Source of the DNA: Mycobacterium sp. 1164966.3 | GTDB lineage: Bacteria > Actinomycetota > Actinomycetes > Mycobacteriales > Mycobacteriaceae | Length of the DNA: 64,000 nucleotides | Direction: 5' to 3' | NCBI RefSeq assembly: GCF_001665395.1 | Contig: NZ_LZSG01000050.1 | Location: 1-64,000, forward strand | Shown: one piece after another, positions 55,009-63,989 of the stretch | Position numbering within the stretch: the stretch's first letter is position 1 | Layout: the number at the start of each line of letters is the position of its first letter | Position numbers and translations under genes: made by a program | The notes under the pieces: generated by a model | Database searches by the model: none | What the model saw: only the letters and a program-made list of their open reading frames with translations | Told to the model about the DNA's origin: nothing

Positions 55009-55113
55009 ATGCACGTAGCACTGGGCGCTGTGCGCCGCCAGGCTTACGCGCTCGGCCACCGAAGCGGGACCGAGCGGGTTCGCGCTGTGTGCGACCTGCA
55101 CTGTTGTCGCTGA
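55009..55113 (+). CDS. Cysteine-rich leader peptide of the sulfate-transport operon
   Basis: A 34-residue reading frame, arginine- and alanine-rich, whose last eight residues are VCDLHCCR: three cysteines in the last seven. It ends 114 bases before subI and probably starts a leaderless message. Upstream frames ending in clustered cysteines are known in mycobacteria as sensors of cysteine supply: ribosome stalling at the cysteine codons when charged tRNA-Cys is scarce opens the downstream gene. Placement in front of sulfate uptake genes fits exactly. Confidence 0.75.
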   Translation: MHVALGAVRRQAYALGHRSGTERVRAVCDLHCCR

Positions 55114-55227
55114 CCGAATCGCCCGTGCGCGGTACGGCGTGGACTTCGTGAATCCTTTCAGCAGTTCCAGACGCCTCCCGTAGCAACGGGGACAGCCGTT
55201 TGAAGGTCCCGCACTGGAAGGTCGTCA

Positions 55228-56283
55228 ATGCCGCTGACGTTCAACATCGGAAGTTCACCGCGCCCGCGGCGCACTTCTGGGTTCGCGGTCGTGCTCGCGC
55301 TGGTCATCGGTGTCGTCTCGGCGTGCAGCGGCGGGGCCAGCGACGTGGTCGGCGGCGGCGGGCCGGCGGGTGCGAACACCAGCATCACCTTGGTCGCCTA
55401 TTCGGCTCCGGAACCCGGATGGAGCAAGATCATTCCCGCGTTCAACGCCTCCGAAGAGGGCAAAGGCGTGCAGGTGATCACCTCGTATGGGGCCTCGGGC
55501 GACCAGTCCCGAGGCGTCGTAGACGGCAAACCGGCAGACCTGGTGAACTTCTCCGTCGAGCCCGACGTCACCAGGTTGATCAAGGCCGGAAAGGTTGCCA
55601 AGGACTGGAACACCGACGTCACCGGGGGCATCCCATTCGGCTCGGTGGTGACATTGGTGGTACGCGCGGGTAATCCGAAGAACATCAAAGGCTGGGATGA
55701 TCTGCTGCGGCCCGGTGTGGAGGTCATCACGCCGAGCCCGCTGAGTTCGGGATCGGCGAAGTGGAATCTGCTTGCTCCGTATGCGGTTAAAAGCGAAGGC
55801 GGCCGAAACAGCCAGGCAGGGATTGACTTTGTGAACAAGTTGGTGCGCGAACACGTCAAACTGCGTCCCGGATCGGGACGAGAAGCCACCGACGTTTTCG
55901 TCCAGGGCAGCGGAGACGTGTTGATCAGCTACGAGAACGAGGCCATTGCCACTGAGCGACAAGGTAAACGGATCGAACATGTCAACCCGTCGCAGACCTT
56001 CAAGATCGAAAACCCGCTGGCGGTGGTGACCACCAGCCCGCACCTGAAGTCCGCGATCGCGTTCAAGAACTTCCAGTACACCGGTCCGGCGCAAAAGTTG
56101 TGGGCTCAAGCCGGTTTCCGGCCCGTCGACCCGGCGGTCGCCGCGGAATTCCGGGACCAATTTCCGGTACCGGTGAAACTGTGGACCATTGCCGACCTCG
56201 GTGGCTGGGACACCGTGGATTCGCAGCTGTTCGACAAAACCTCCGGCAGCATCACCAAGATCTATATGCAGGCCACCGGATGA
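55228..56283 (+). CDS. subI: Sulfate-binding lipoprotein of ABC transporter
   Basis: A 351-residue periplasmic sulfate/thiosulfate-binding protein anchored as a lipoprotein: signal peptide 1-32 and lipobox VVSAC with Cys33. The family pattern is visible in SYGASGDQSRGVVDG, FSVEPDVTRLIKAG, TPSPLSSGSAKWNLLAPY and FVQGSGDVLISYENEA. GGAAGG precedes the ATG at 55228. It delivers sulfate to CysT/CysW/CysA and overlaps cysT by four bases (ATGA). Controlled, probably, by the leader peptide upstream. Confidence 0.95.
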   Translation: MPLTFNIGSSPRPRRTSGFAVVLALVIGVVSACSGGASDVVGGGGPAGANTSITLVAYSAPEPGWSKIIPAFNASEEGKGVQVITSYGASGDQSRGVVDGKPADLVNFSVEPDVTRLIKAGKVAKDWNTDVTGGIPFGSVVTLVVRAGNPKNIKGWDDLLRPGVEVITPSPLSSGSAKWNLLAPYAVKSEGGRNSQAGIDFVNKLVREHVKLRPGSGREATDVFVQGSGDVLISYENEAIATERQGKRIEHVNPSQTFKIENPLAVVTTSPHLKSAIAFKNFQYTGPAQKLWAQAGFRPVDPAVAAEFRDQFPVPVKLWTIADLGGWDTVDSQLFDKTSGSITKIYMQATG

Positions 56284-57155
56284 CGGCCGCGGTCATCCCG
56301 GACCCCGAAGCGGTCCGGCCAGAACTTGGCGCTGACCCTCCAACCGGGTCTTCGGATCACCGTTCACCGCGCACCACGTCACTTCGGGTCGGGGTGGCGA
56401 CGTTGTGGCTTTCGGTGATCGTGCTGCTGCCGCTGGCCGCCATCGTCTGGCAGGCCGCGGGCGGCGGCTGGCAGGCCTTCTGGCTGGCGGTCACCTCGCA
56501 CGCCGCGGTGGAGTCGTTCCGGGTGACGCTGACGATTTCGGCGGCGGTCACGCTGCTCAACACCTTCTTCGGCTTGCTGATTGCCTGGGTGCTGGTGCGC
56601 GACAACTTCTTTGGCAAACGCCTGGTCGACGTGATCATCGACCTGCCGTTCGCGCTGCCCACCATCGTCGCCAGCCTAGTGATGCTGGCCCTGTACGGAA
56701 GCAACAGCCCGGTGGGGCTTCACCTGCAACACACCGCATGGGGCGTGGGCGTGGCGCTGGCATTCGTCACACTGCCGTTCGTGGTGCGCGCCGTTCAGCC
56801 GGTGTTGCTGGAGATCGATCGGGAGACGGAGGAGGCGGCGGCCTCGTTGGGTGCCGACAACCTCAAGATTTTCACCTCCGTCGTGCTGCCGTCACTCACG
56901 CCCGCGTTGTTGTCGGGTGCGGGGCTGGCGTTTTCGCGCGCGATCGGCGAGTTCGGCTCGGTGGTCCTGATCGGTGGCGCCGTGCCGGGCAAGACCGAGG
57001 TCTCGTCGCAGTGGATCCGCACCTTGATCGAAAACGACGACCGCACCGGCGCCGCGGCGATATCCATTGTCCTGCTTTCGATCTCATTTATTGTCCTGTT
57101 CATCCTGCGCGTCATCGGAGCGCGCGCGGCCCGGCGCGAGGAGGTGGTCGCGTGA
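56280..57155 (+). CDS. cysT: Sulfate ABC transporter permease CysT
   Basis: A 291-residue inner-membrane permease with a 40-residue cytoplasmic N-terminus and six hydrophobic segments. The ABC-permease EAA loop reads EEAAASLGADNLKIFTSVVLP, and LPFALPTIVASLVML is characteristic of CysT. The start overlaps subI and the end overlaps cysW (GTGA). Together with CysW it forms the channel for sulfate import. Confidence 0.95.
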   Translation: MTAAVIPDPEAVRPELGADPPTGSSDHRSPRTTSLRVGVATLWLSVIVLLPLAAIVWQAAGGGWQAFWLAVTSHAAVESFRVTLTISAAVTLLNTFFGLLIAWVLVRDNFFGKRLVDVIIDLPFALPTIVASLVMLALYGSNSPVGLHLQHTAWGVGVALAFVTLPFVVRAVQPVLLEIDRETEEAAASLGADNLKIFTSVVLPSLTPALLSGAGLAFSRAIGEFGSVVLIGGAVPGKTEVSSQWIRTLIENDDRTGAAAISIVLLSISFIVLFILRVIGARAARREEVVA

Positions 57156-57970
57156 AGTTGTCGCCGCGAGTTCGCTACCTCATCCGAGCGATTGCGCTGG
57201 CGTACATCCTTGTGCTGCTGGCGGTTCCGGTGGCCGTGATCCTATGGCGTACGTTCCAGCCCGGGTTTGCTCAGTTCTACGACTGGGTCAGCACCCCGGC
57301 GGCCGTGTCCGCGCTGAACTTGTCACTCCTTGTCGTAGCGATCGTGGTGCCGCTGAATGTGATCTTCGGGATTCCGACGGCATTGGTGCTCGCGCGCAAC
57401 CGCTTTCGGGGGAAGGGCGTCCTGCAGGCGATCATCGATCTGCCGTTCGCCGTCTCGCCTGTCGTCGTGGGCGTCGCGCTGATCGTGTTGTGGGGATCAG
57501 CCGGTGCGCTGGGCTTCGTGGAAAAAGACCTGGGGCTCAAGATCATCTTCGGCCTGCCCGGCATCGTACTGGCCAGCGTCTTCGTCACGCTGCCGTTCGT
57601 GGTACGCGAAGTCGAACCGGTCCTGCACGAACTGGGAACGGATCAGGAGGAGGCCGCGGCCACGCTGGGTTCCGGCTGGTGGCAAACCTTTTGGCGGATC
57701 ACGCTGCCGTCCATCCGGTGGGGGCTGACCTACGGCATCGTGTTGACGGTCGCGCGAACCCTCGGCGAATACGGCGCGGTCATCATGGTGTCGTCCAACC
57801 TTCCCGGGACGTCACAGACGCTGACACTGCTGGTTTCGGACCGCTACAACCGCGGAGCGGAGTACGGGGCGTACGCGCTCTCGACGCTGCTCATGGCTGT
57901 TTCGGTGGTGGTTCTGATCGTCCAAGTCGTTCTCGACGCACGCCGGGCACGTGCGACCAGACAGGCCTGA
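57152..57970 (+). CDS. cysW: Sulfate ABC transporter permease CysW
   Basis: A 272-residue permease, partner of CysT, with six membrane segments. The EAA loop is EEAAATLGSGWWQTFWRITLP; LPFAVSPVVVGVALIVLWG marks the CysW type. It begins with GTG at 57152 overlapping the cysT stop. The cysA gene follows 15 bases later. Confidence 0.95.
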   Translation: MKLSPRVRYLIRAIALAYILVLLAVPVAVILWRTFQPGFAQFYDWVSTPAAVSALNLSLLVVAIVVPLNVIFGIPTALVLARNRFRGKGVLQAIIDLPFAVSPVVVGVALIVLWGSAGALGFVEKDLGLKIIFGLPGIVLASVFVTLPFVVREVEPVLHELGTDQEEAAATLGSGWWQTFWRITLPSIRWGLTYGIVLTVARTLGEYGAVIMVSSNLPGTSQTLTLLVSDRYNRGAEYGAYALSTLLMAVSVVVLIVQVVLDARRARATRQA

Positions 57971-57985
57971 CAAGGAGATTCGCAG

Positions 57986-59074
57986 ATGACCGAAATCGGG
58001 ACCCGCCCCGACACGGAGGATGGGCACGCCATCATCGTGCGCGACGCCTACAAGCACTATGGCGATTTCGTCGCCCTGGACCATGTGGATTTTGTGGTGC
58101 CCGCCGGTTCGCTGACCGCGCTGCTGGGACCGAGTGGTTCGGGCAAGTCCACGTTGTTGCGTGCGATCGCGGGCCTGGATCAGCCGGACAGCGGCACCAT
58201 CACGATCAACGGGCGCGATGTGACCGGGGTGCCCCCGCAGCGGCGCGGGATCGGGTTCGTTTTCCAGCACTATGCGGCGTTCAAACACCTGACCGTGCGT
58301 GACAACGTGGCGTATGGGTTGAAGATTCGCAAGCGGCCCAAGGCCGAGATCAAGCAGAAGGTCGACCATCTGCTGGAAGTGGTGGGGCTGAGCGGATTTC
58401 ACACCCGCTATCCCAATCAGCTTTCCGGTGGTCAGCGCCAGCGCATGGCGTTGGCCCGGGCGCTGGCGGTCGACCCGCAAGTGCTGCTGCTCGACGAGCC
58501 GTTCGGGGCGCTGGACGCCAAAGTCCGTGAGGATCTGCGCAGTTGGCTACGCCGGCTGCATGACGAGGTGCACGTCACCACCGTGCTGGTCACTCACGAT
58601 CAGGCCGAGGCGTTGGATGTCGCGGACCGGATCGCCGTCTTGAACAGGGGCCGTATCGAGCAGGTGGGCAGTCCGACCGAGGTCTATGACGCGCCGGCGA
58701 ATGCGTTCGTGATGTCGTTTCTAGGTGCGGTGTCAGCCCTCAACGGCGTCCTGGTGCGCCCGCACGACATCCGGGTGGGCCGACGCCCCGACATGGCGAT
58801 CGCCGGTGGCGACGGCACCGCCGATGCGATCGGCGTCGTACGCGCCACCGTCGAGCGAGTGGTGGCCCTGGGCTTCGAAGTGCGCGTGGAGTTGACGAAC
58901 GCCGCCAGTGGGAGCCCGTTCACCGCGCAGATCACCCGCGGCGACGCCGAAGCGCTGGCATTGCGCGACGGCGACACTGTTTACGTGCGGGCCACCCGCG
59001 TTCCGCCGATCGCCGACGACAGCACGGTCGCTCGCGACGCGGACGAGGACGAGACGACGTTGACGTCTGCGTGA
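57986..59074 (+). CDS. cysA: Sulfate ABC transporter ATP-binding protein
   Basis: A 362-residue ATPase that drives the SubI-CysTW sulfate importer. Walker A is GPSGSGKST, the signature LSGGQRQRMALARAL, Walker B VLLLDEPFGALD, and the switch histidine in LVTHDQAEAL. A C-terminal TOBE-type regulatory domain follows (about 235-350). AAGGAG precedes the ATG. Last gene of the operon; a hairpin lies 135 bases downstream. Confidence 0.96.
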   Translation: MTEIGTRPDTEDGHAIIVRDAYKHYGDFVALDHVDFVVPAGSLTALLGPSGSGKSTLLRAIAGLDQPDSGTITINGRDVTGVPPQRRGIGFVFQHYAAFKHLTVRDNVAYGLKIRKRPKAEIKQKVDHLLEVVGLSGFHTRYPNQLSGGQRQRMALARALAVDPQVLLLDEPFGALDAKVREDLRSWLRRLHDEVHVTTVLVTHDQAEALDVADRIAVLNRGRIEQVGSPTEVYDAPANAFVMSFLGAVSALNGVLVRPHDIRVGRRPDMAIAGGDGTADAIGVVRATVERVVALGFEVRVELTNAASGSPFTAQITRGDAEALALRDGDTVYVRATRVPPIADDSTVARDADEDETTLTSA

Positions 59075-59209
59075 CTGGCTGGGCCAGGTCGTACCGTCAA
59101 CTTGATCGCGGTGTTCATGTTGGCCGTGCATCGCATGTCTGAGGCTTTACACGCGTAGTCACAGGTGTCACTTCAGCACCGGCGCGCTGCCACCAGTCGT
59201 TTCCGGAAA

Positions 59210-59231
59210 GTGCTAGCGCCGGCGATAGCAC
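59210..59231. terminator. 22-bp inverted repeat between convergent cysA and chelatase genes
   Basis: GTGCTAGCGCC and GGCGATAGCAC form an 11-bp stem with one mismatch and essentially no loop, so it is a near-perfect palindrome rather than a textbook terminator. It lies in the 238-base gap between convergent operons and has the same total length and a shared GATAGCAC element with the repeat at 7675. Confidence 0.4.
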
Positions 59232-59312
59232 ATCTATGAGCCGACACACCCGAGCCGTCCCGTGACTGGTGGGAACAATGTGACGAATTGGCGGACCGTG
59301 CGTTTCGGCCGC

Positions 59313-60035
59313 TCAGGCCGCGATGCGCCCCGCTCGCGCGCTGAGCGCCTGATCGAAGCGATCGAGCACCGTCTCGGCCACCAGCCGGTGTGCCCCCAGC
59401 GGTGCGGCCATGGCGATGCCGGCGTCTTCGGCAAAGCGCTGAACGCGATCTGGCACTCTCCCCGGCGCGAGAAACCACGGCGCGACGACCACCCGGCGCG
59501 CGCCCTGCCGGCGCAACCTGCCCAACCCCTCGGTCAGCGAGCGTTCCGCGCGGGTGGCGAATGCGGTCGTCGCACCGGCCCAACCGGTGCCTTTCAGCAG
59601 CTTCGGCGCTACCCGAGCAGTCCGCGCGTTTACCGCGAGATCGGATGTGCCGATCGCCACCAGGAGCACTCCCAGCTCCTCGTCGAAGCGAGAAACGCCC
59701 ACGTCGGCCACTCGCTGCCGCAGGACCGCTACCAGCCGGTCGTCTTCGCCCAGCACTTGTGCCTGCCCGATTTCGAACCTCGGACCGCAGTCCGCGATCT
59801 GGCGTGGGATATCGAGGCGGGCGTGATAGGCGTTCGCCAGCAGCAGCGGTGTGATCACTGCCGGTCTGTCGACTGAAGTAAGCGCATCGACGAGGCTGGG
59901 CGAACTGTGTTCCAGAAATGCGAGCCGCACATCCAGACCCGGACGCATCGACGCCACCCGGTCTGCGACGGCATGCGCGTTGGCCGCCGAGCGCGGGTCC
60001 GCACTTCCGTGCGCGGTCAGAACCAGGGCCGTCAC
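59313..60035 (-). CDS. Sirohydrochlorin chelatase-like protein (CbiX/SirB type)
   Basis: A 240-residue class II chelatase-fold protein with two similar halves. The metal-binding histidine is in LVLTAHGSADPRS at the very start; the second half carries VVVAPWFLAPGRVPDRV. In this operon the likely job is inserting iron into sirohydrochlorin to make the siroheme needed by the sulfite reductase SirA. The GTG at 60035 overlaps the cysH stop (GTGA); an ATG at 60053 would overlap more. Matches Rv2393 (annotated che1). Confidence 0.83.
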   Translation of the reverse strand: MTALVLTAHGSADPRSAANAHAVADRVASMRPGLDVRLAFLEHSSPSLVDALTSVDRPAVITPLLLANAYHARLDIPRQIADCGPRFEIGQAQVLGEDDRLVAVLRQRVADVGVSRFDEELGVLLVAIGTSDLAVNARTARVAPKLLKGTGWAGATTAFATRAERSLTEGLGRLRRQGARRVVVAPWFLAPGRVPDRVQRFAEDAGIAMAAPLGAHRLVAETVLDRFDQALSARAGRIAA

Positions 60036-60775
60036 GACGCGTGCAACCCACATTCGGTTTTGGCCAGCCCCTGCCAGCGCCCGCTGCGCGGGTCGGCGCC
60101 CTCGGCCGGCTTCGCCGTGCAGGGAGCGCAGCCGATCGACGGATAGCCTTCGTAGACAAGCGGATTGACCAGTACGTCGTTCTCGTCGATGTAATCCTGC
60201 ATGTCCTGATCGGTCCAGGCGGCCAGCGGGTTGATCTTCACCAACTTGAATGCCTCGTCGAAGCCGATCAGCGGTGCGTTGGCGCGCGTCGGCGCCTCGA
60301 CGCGGCGCAGACCGGTCACCCAAGCCGAATAGCCGCGCAGCGCCTTGGTCAACGGCACCACCTTGCGCAGCCGGCAGCATTCGTTGGGTTCGCGGGCGAA
60401 CAGGTTCTTGCCAAGCAGCTCGTCCTGCTCGACGACGGTGTGCTCGGGGGTGATGTTCAGAACCCGTATGTCGTAAACGGACTCGATCGCATCGCGGGTG
60501 CCGATCGTCTCGACGAAGTGATAACCGGTGTCCAGGAACAACACCGGCACGCCGGGCCGCACCCTGGCGGCCAGATCCACCAGCACGGCGTCCTGCATGT
60601 TCGACGCCACCACGTAGTTGCACGTGGCCCACCCGCGGGGCCCGTTGACGCCGCCGAAGTTCTCCTCGGTCCAGCGCAGCAAGTCGGTGGCGTCGGCACC
60701 ATCTAGTTCCGCCGCACCGCGCGCCGCCAGTTCGCGCAGCTCCATCTCGGTGGGCCTGGTCGTTTCACCGCTCAT
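60032..60775 (-). CDS. cysH: Adenosine 5'-phosphosulfate reductase
   Basis: A 247-residue APS reductase that reduces adenylyl sulfate to sulfite with thioredoxin. The iron-sulfur cluster cysteines of the APS-type enzymes are present: the adjacent pair Cys133-Cys134 (NECCRLRK) and Cys216-x-x-Cys219 (GCAPC). The catalytic cysteine is Cys242 in KTECGLH. PAPS-specific enzymes lack the cluster cysteines, so APS is the expected substrate. The start overlaps the sirA stop (ATGA). Confidence 0.95.
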   Translation of the reverse strand: MSGETTRPTEMELRELAARGAAELDGADATDLLRWTEENFGGVNGPRGWATCNYVVASNMQDAVLVDLAARVRPGVPVLFLDTGYHFVETIGTRDAIESVYDIRVLNITPEHTVVEQDELLGKNLFAREPNECCRLRKVVPLTKALRGYSAWVTGLRRVEAPTRANAPLIGFDEAFKLVKINPLAAWTDQDMQDYIDENDVLVNPLVYEGYPSIGCAPCTAKPAEGADPRSGRWQGLAKTECGLHAS

Positions 60776-62451
60776 CGCAGGTCGTCCTCGTCGGCGCGAA
60801 CTGCCCACTGCGCGAAGCGCTCTCCTTCGTCGCGGTGCTTGAGGAAGTTGCGCACCACGCGATCGATGTAATCGCCCAGCTCGTCGCTTGTCACTTTGTG
60901 CTGGCGCAGCTTCCTGCCGAAACCGCTGTCCAGGCCCAGGCTTCCGCCCAGATGCACCTGAAAGCCCTCGACCGAACCGCCCTCACCGTCGTCGACCATC
61001 TGACCCTTGAATCCGATGTCGGCCACCTGGATCCGGGCACACGAGTTCGGGCACCCGTTGATGTTGACGGTGATCGGCACGTCGAGCGTGGCGTTGATGT
61101 CCTCCAGCCGCCGTTCCAGCTCGGGTGCCAAAACTTGTGCGCGGCCCCGGGTTTCGGCGAACGACAACTTGCAGAACTCAATTCCGGTGCACGCCATCAG
61201 ATTCCGGCGCCAGTGCGACGGCCGCGACTGCAGCCCAAGCTTTTCCAGGCCCGCGATGGTCTCCTCGAGCTTGTCGTCGGGTATGTCGAGGACGACCAGC
61301 TTCTGGTACGGGGTGAACCGGATCCGGTTCGACCCGGCCCGCTCGGCCAGGTCGGCGACCGCCGACAGGATGGTGCCCGACACGCGGCCGGCGATCGGCG
61401 AAACCCCGACGGCGTTGAGCCCGTTCTTCAGCCGCTGCACGCCGACGTGATCGATCGGATGCTTGACCGGCTCGGGGGCCGGCCCGTCGATCAGGGAACG
61501 CTTCAGGTATTCGGTCTCGAGCACCTCACGAAACTTCTCGATACCCCAGTCCTTGATCAGGAACTTCAGGCGTGCCTTGGAGCGCAGTCGCCGGTAGCCG
61601 TAATCGCGGAATATCGAGGTCACCGCTGCCCACACCTCGGGCACCTCGTCCAGCGGGACCCAGGCGCCGAGCCGCTGGGCCAGCATCGGGTTGGTCGACA
61701 GGCCGCCGCCCACCCACAAGTCCAAGCCGGGTCCGTGTTCAGGGTGGTTGACGCCGATGAACGCGATGTCGTTGATCTCGTGCGCGACATCTTGCAGACC
61801 GGAGATGGCGGTCTTGTACTTGCGCGGCAGGTCGGCGAACTCAGGCTTACCGATGTAGCGGCGGACGATCTCCTCGATCGCCCAGGTCGGGTCCAGCACC
61901 TCGTCGAGCGATTCGCCGGCCAGCGGCGAGCCCAGCACCACACGCGGGCAGTCACCGCACGCCTCTGCGGTCTGCAGTCCCACCTCGTCCAGACGCCGCC
62001 AGATTTCGGGCACGTTTTCCACCTCGACCCAGTGCAGCTGCACGTTCTGCCGATCGGAGATGTCGGCCGTATCGCGCGCGAACTCCGTCGAGATCTGGCC
62101 GACCGTGCGCAACGCGGCGGTCGAGAGCGCGCCGCCGTCGCAGCGCACCCGCATCATGAAGTACCTGGCTTCAAGCAGGTCGGCGTTCTCGTCGCCGGTA
62201 AATGAGCCGTCGTAACCCTGCTCACGCTGCGTGTAGAGGCCCCACCAGCGAAAGCGCCCACGCAGATCGGATTTCTCGATGCTGTCGAACCCGTTCTTGG
62301 CGTAGATGTTCAAAATGCGGTCTCGCACCTCAAGCGGCGCGCCCGCCTGCTTCATCTCCTCGTTGGCGTTGAGCGGATCACGACTTCCCAGCGCCCACTG
62401 GCCCTCATCGCGGGCCTTATTTCGCGCCCCGGCGGGACGGGCTGTAGTCAT
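60772..62451 (-). CDS. sirA: Ferredoxin-dependent sulfite reductase
   Basis: A 559-residue siroheme/4Fe-4S sulfite reductase that reduces sulfite to sulfide for cysteine synthesis. Cluster ligands are Cys421 and Cys427 (CTGIEFCK), Cys467 and Cys471 (CPNSCARI). Tyr73 (LYTQREQGY) and Cys165 (EACGDCPR) match the covalently linked Tyr-Cys pair known from the M. tuberculosis enzyme, offset by four residues. The ATG at 62451 has AAGGAG nine bases upstream. First gene of sirA-cysH-chelatase, preceded by a polycysteine leader frame. Confidence 0.96.
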   Translation of the reverse strand: MTTARPAGARNKARDEGQWALGSRDPLNANEEMKQAGAPLEVRDRILNIYAKNGFDSIEKSDLRGRFRWWGLYTQREQGYDGSFTGDENADLLEARYFMMRVRCDGGALSTAALRTVGQISTEFARDTADISDRQNVQLHWVEVENVPEIWRRLDEVGLQTAEACGDCPRVVLGSPLAGESLDEVLDPTWAIEEIVRRYIGKPEFADLPRKYKTAISGLQDVAHEINDIAFIGVNHPEHGPGLDLWVGGGLSTNPMLAQRLGAWVPLDEVPEVWAAVTSIFRDYGYRRLRSKARLKFLIKDWGIEKFREVLETEYLKRSLIDGPAPEPVKHPIDHVGVQRLKNGLNAVGVSPIAGRVSGTILSAVADLAERAGSNRIRFTPYQKLVVLDIPDDKLEETIAGLEKLGLQSRPSHWRRNLMACTGIEFCKLSFAETRGRAQVLAPELERRLEDINATLDVPITVNINGCPNSCARIQVADIGFKGQMVDDGEGGSVEGFQVHLGGSLGLDSGFGRKLRQHKVTSDELGDYIDRVVRNFLKHRDEGERFAQWAVRADEDDLR

Positions 62452-62566
62452 ACGGGAGTTCTCCTTCGCGAACATTCGCGGGCGTGACGGCGCACCTCAC
62501 CGGTTCTGACTGGGAGGCGCAGATCCGGCGGCCAGCTGGTGGTACAGGTGGGCTGGGTCTACGACA

Positions 62567-62668
62567 TCAAGGGAGACAGCAACAGCTGCAGACACGCTTG
62601 AGATCGATATGCCGCCGCGCCACCAAGGCGATACGCAAGCTGGGGTTCGCAACGGTCACGGGTGCCAT
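62567..62668 (-). CDS. Polycysteine leader peptide of the sirA operon
   Basis: A 33-residue reading frame ending RRHIDLKRVCSCCCLP: four cysteines in the last seven residues, three of them consecutive. The RRHIDL motif followed by clustered cysteines is shared by actinobacterial leader peptides ahead of sulfur genes. It ends 115 bases before sirA, almost the same spacing as the leader in front of subI. Stalling at Cys codons during cysteine shortage is the expected control. No strong ribosome binding site is visible for the ATG at 62668. Confidence 0.82.
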   Translation of the reverse strand: MAPVTVANPSLRIALVARRHIDLKRVCSCCCLP

Positions 62669-62816
62669 TCTGCCATGAATGGCGACGAAGATCGTAACCA
62701 GGTCAAATTTGCGCTCACAGTGATTAAAATTAGCGGGTAAGTCTGGGTGGAAAGGTAAACAAACCGGGGAATCTGCTGTGGAATCCGGCTGCCCTGCCGC
62801 CATGGGATGATTTGGC

Positions 62817-63989
62817 ATGACCCTTCGCGAGGCGCCGGTCGACCTGCCCGGCATGCAGCCGAGTCCCGGGGCCCCGTTCGGCATCTATGTGCATGTGCCG
62901 TTTTGCATAACTCGGTGCGGCTATTGCGATTTCAACACTTACACCCCCGCGGAGCTGGGCGGGGTCAACCCAGACACCTGGCTGGAGGCTCTGCGCACGG
63001 AGCTCGAACTGGCGGCCGCGCGGCTGGAAGCGCCGACGGTGGGGACGGTGTTCGTGGGCGGCGGGACGCCGTCGCTGCTGGGTGGAGAGCGCCTGAGCAG
63101 GCTGCTCGACATGGTGCGCGAGCACTTCACGCTGGCCGCCAACGCCGAGATCACCACTGAGGCCAACCCGGAGTCGACCTGGCCGGAGTTCTTCGCGGCG
63201 ATCCGTGCGGCCGGCTACACGCGGGTCTCCCTCGGTATGCAATCCGTCGCGCCGCGGGTGCTGGCCACCCTCGACCGCGTGCACTCGCCCGGCCGCGCGA
63301 CGGCCGCGGCCCGCGAAGCGATGGCCGCGGGCTTCGAACACGTCAGCCTCGACCTGATCTATGGCACCCCGGGGGAGTGCGAAGACGATCTACTGCGCTC
63401 TGTCGACGCCGCGGCCGAAACCGGTGTCGACCATGTGTCCGCGTATTCGCTGATCGTCGAGCCGGGCACCGCGCTGGCCCGCCGAGTCCGCAGCGGTGAG
63501 TTGGCCGCTCCCGACGACGACGTGCTGGCGCATCGCTACGAGTTGGTCGACGAGCGGCTGTCTGCCGCCGGCTTCGCCTGGTACGAGGTGTCGAACTGGT
63601 CGCGGCCGGGCGGCCAGTGCCTGCATAACCTCGGTTACTGGGACGGCGGACAGTGGTGGGGGGCAGGACCGGGCGCGCACGGTTTCATCGGCGCGACACG
63701 CTGGTGGAATGTCAAGCACCCCAACAGCTATGCAAGAGCACTCGCCGATGGTATGTTGCCGGTCGCCGGCTTCGAACAGCTCTCGACGGACGCCCTGCAT
63801 ACCGAGGACCTGATGCTGAAAACCCGGTTGGGCCAAGGGCTTCCGATGGAGATACTCGACGCGGATGAACGCCGGCGCGCCGCCACCCTATGCGCCGACG
63901 GGCTGTTGGCATCGGAGGGCGACCGGCTGGTCCTCACACCGCGCGGACGGCTACTGGCCGACGGGGTGGTCCGCACGCTGCTCGGATAA
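62817..63989 (+). CDS. hemW: Radical SAM protein HemW (HemN-like)
   Basis: A 390-residue radical S-adenosylmethionine protein. The cluster motif is HVPFCITRCGYCDF with Cys30, Cys34 and Cys37; the fourth position is Phe, not the Cys of true HemN (coproporphyrinogen III dehydrogenase). That and the length put it in the HemW heme-chaperone group, although the counterpart Rv2388c is commonly labelled hemN. LGMQSVAPRVLATLDRVH and the C-terminal HemN_C domain are also typical. It is divergent from the sirA leader. Confidence 0.92.
   Translation: MTLREAPVDLPGMQPSPGAPFGIYVHVPFCITRCGYCDFNTYTPAELGGVNPDTWLEALRTELELAAARLEAPTVGTVFVGGGTPSLLGGERLSRLLDMVREHFTLAANAEITTEANPESTWPEFFAAIRAAGYTRVSLGMQSVAPRVLATLDRVHSPGRATAAAREAMAAGFEHVSLDLIYGTPGECEDDLLRSVDAAAETGVDHVSAYSLIVEPGTALARRVRSGELAAPDDDVLAHRYELVDERLSAAGFAWYEVSNWSRPGGQCLHNLGYWDGGQWWGAGPGAHGFIGATRWWNVKHPNSYARALADGMLPVAGFEQLSTDALHTEDLMLKTRLGQGLPMEILDADERRRAATLCADGLLASEGDRLVLTPRGRLLADGVVRTLLG

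Noticed and set aside
55139..55183. Second short frame (GTG, 14 codons) between the cysteine leader and subI
   Set aside because: Contains no cysteine, has no clear binding site and can arise by chance; not enough to call.
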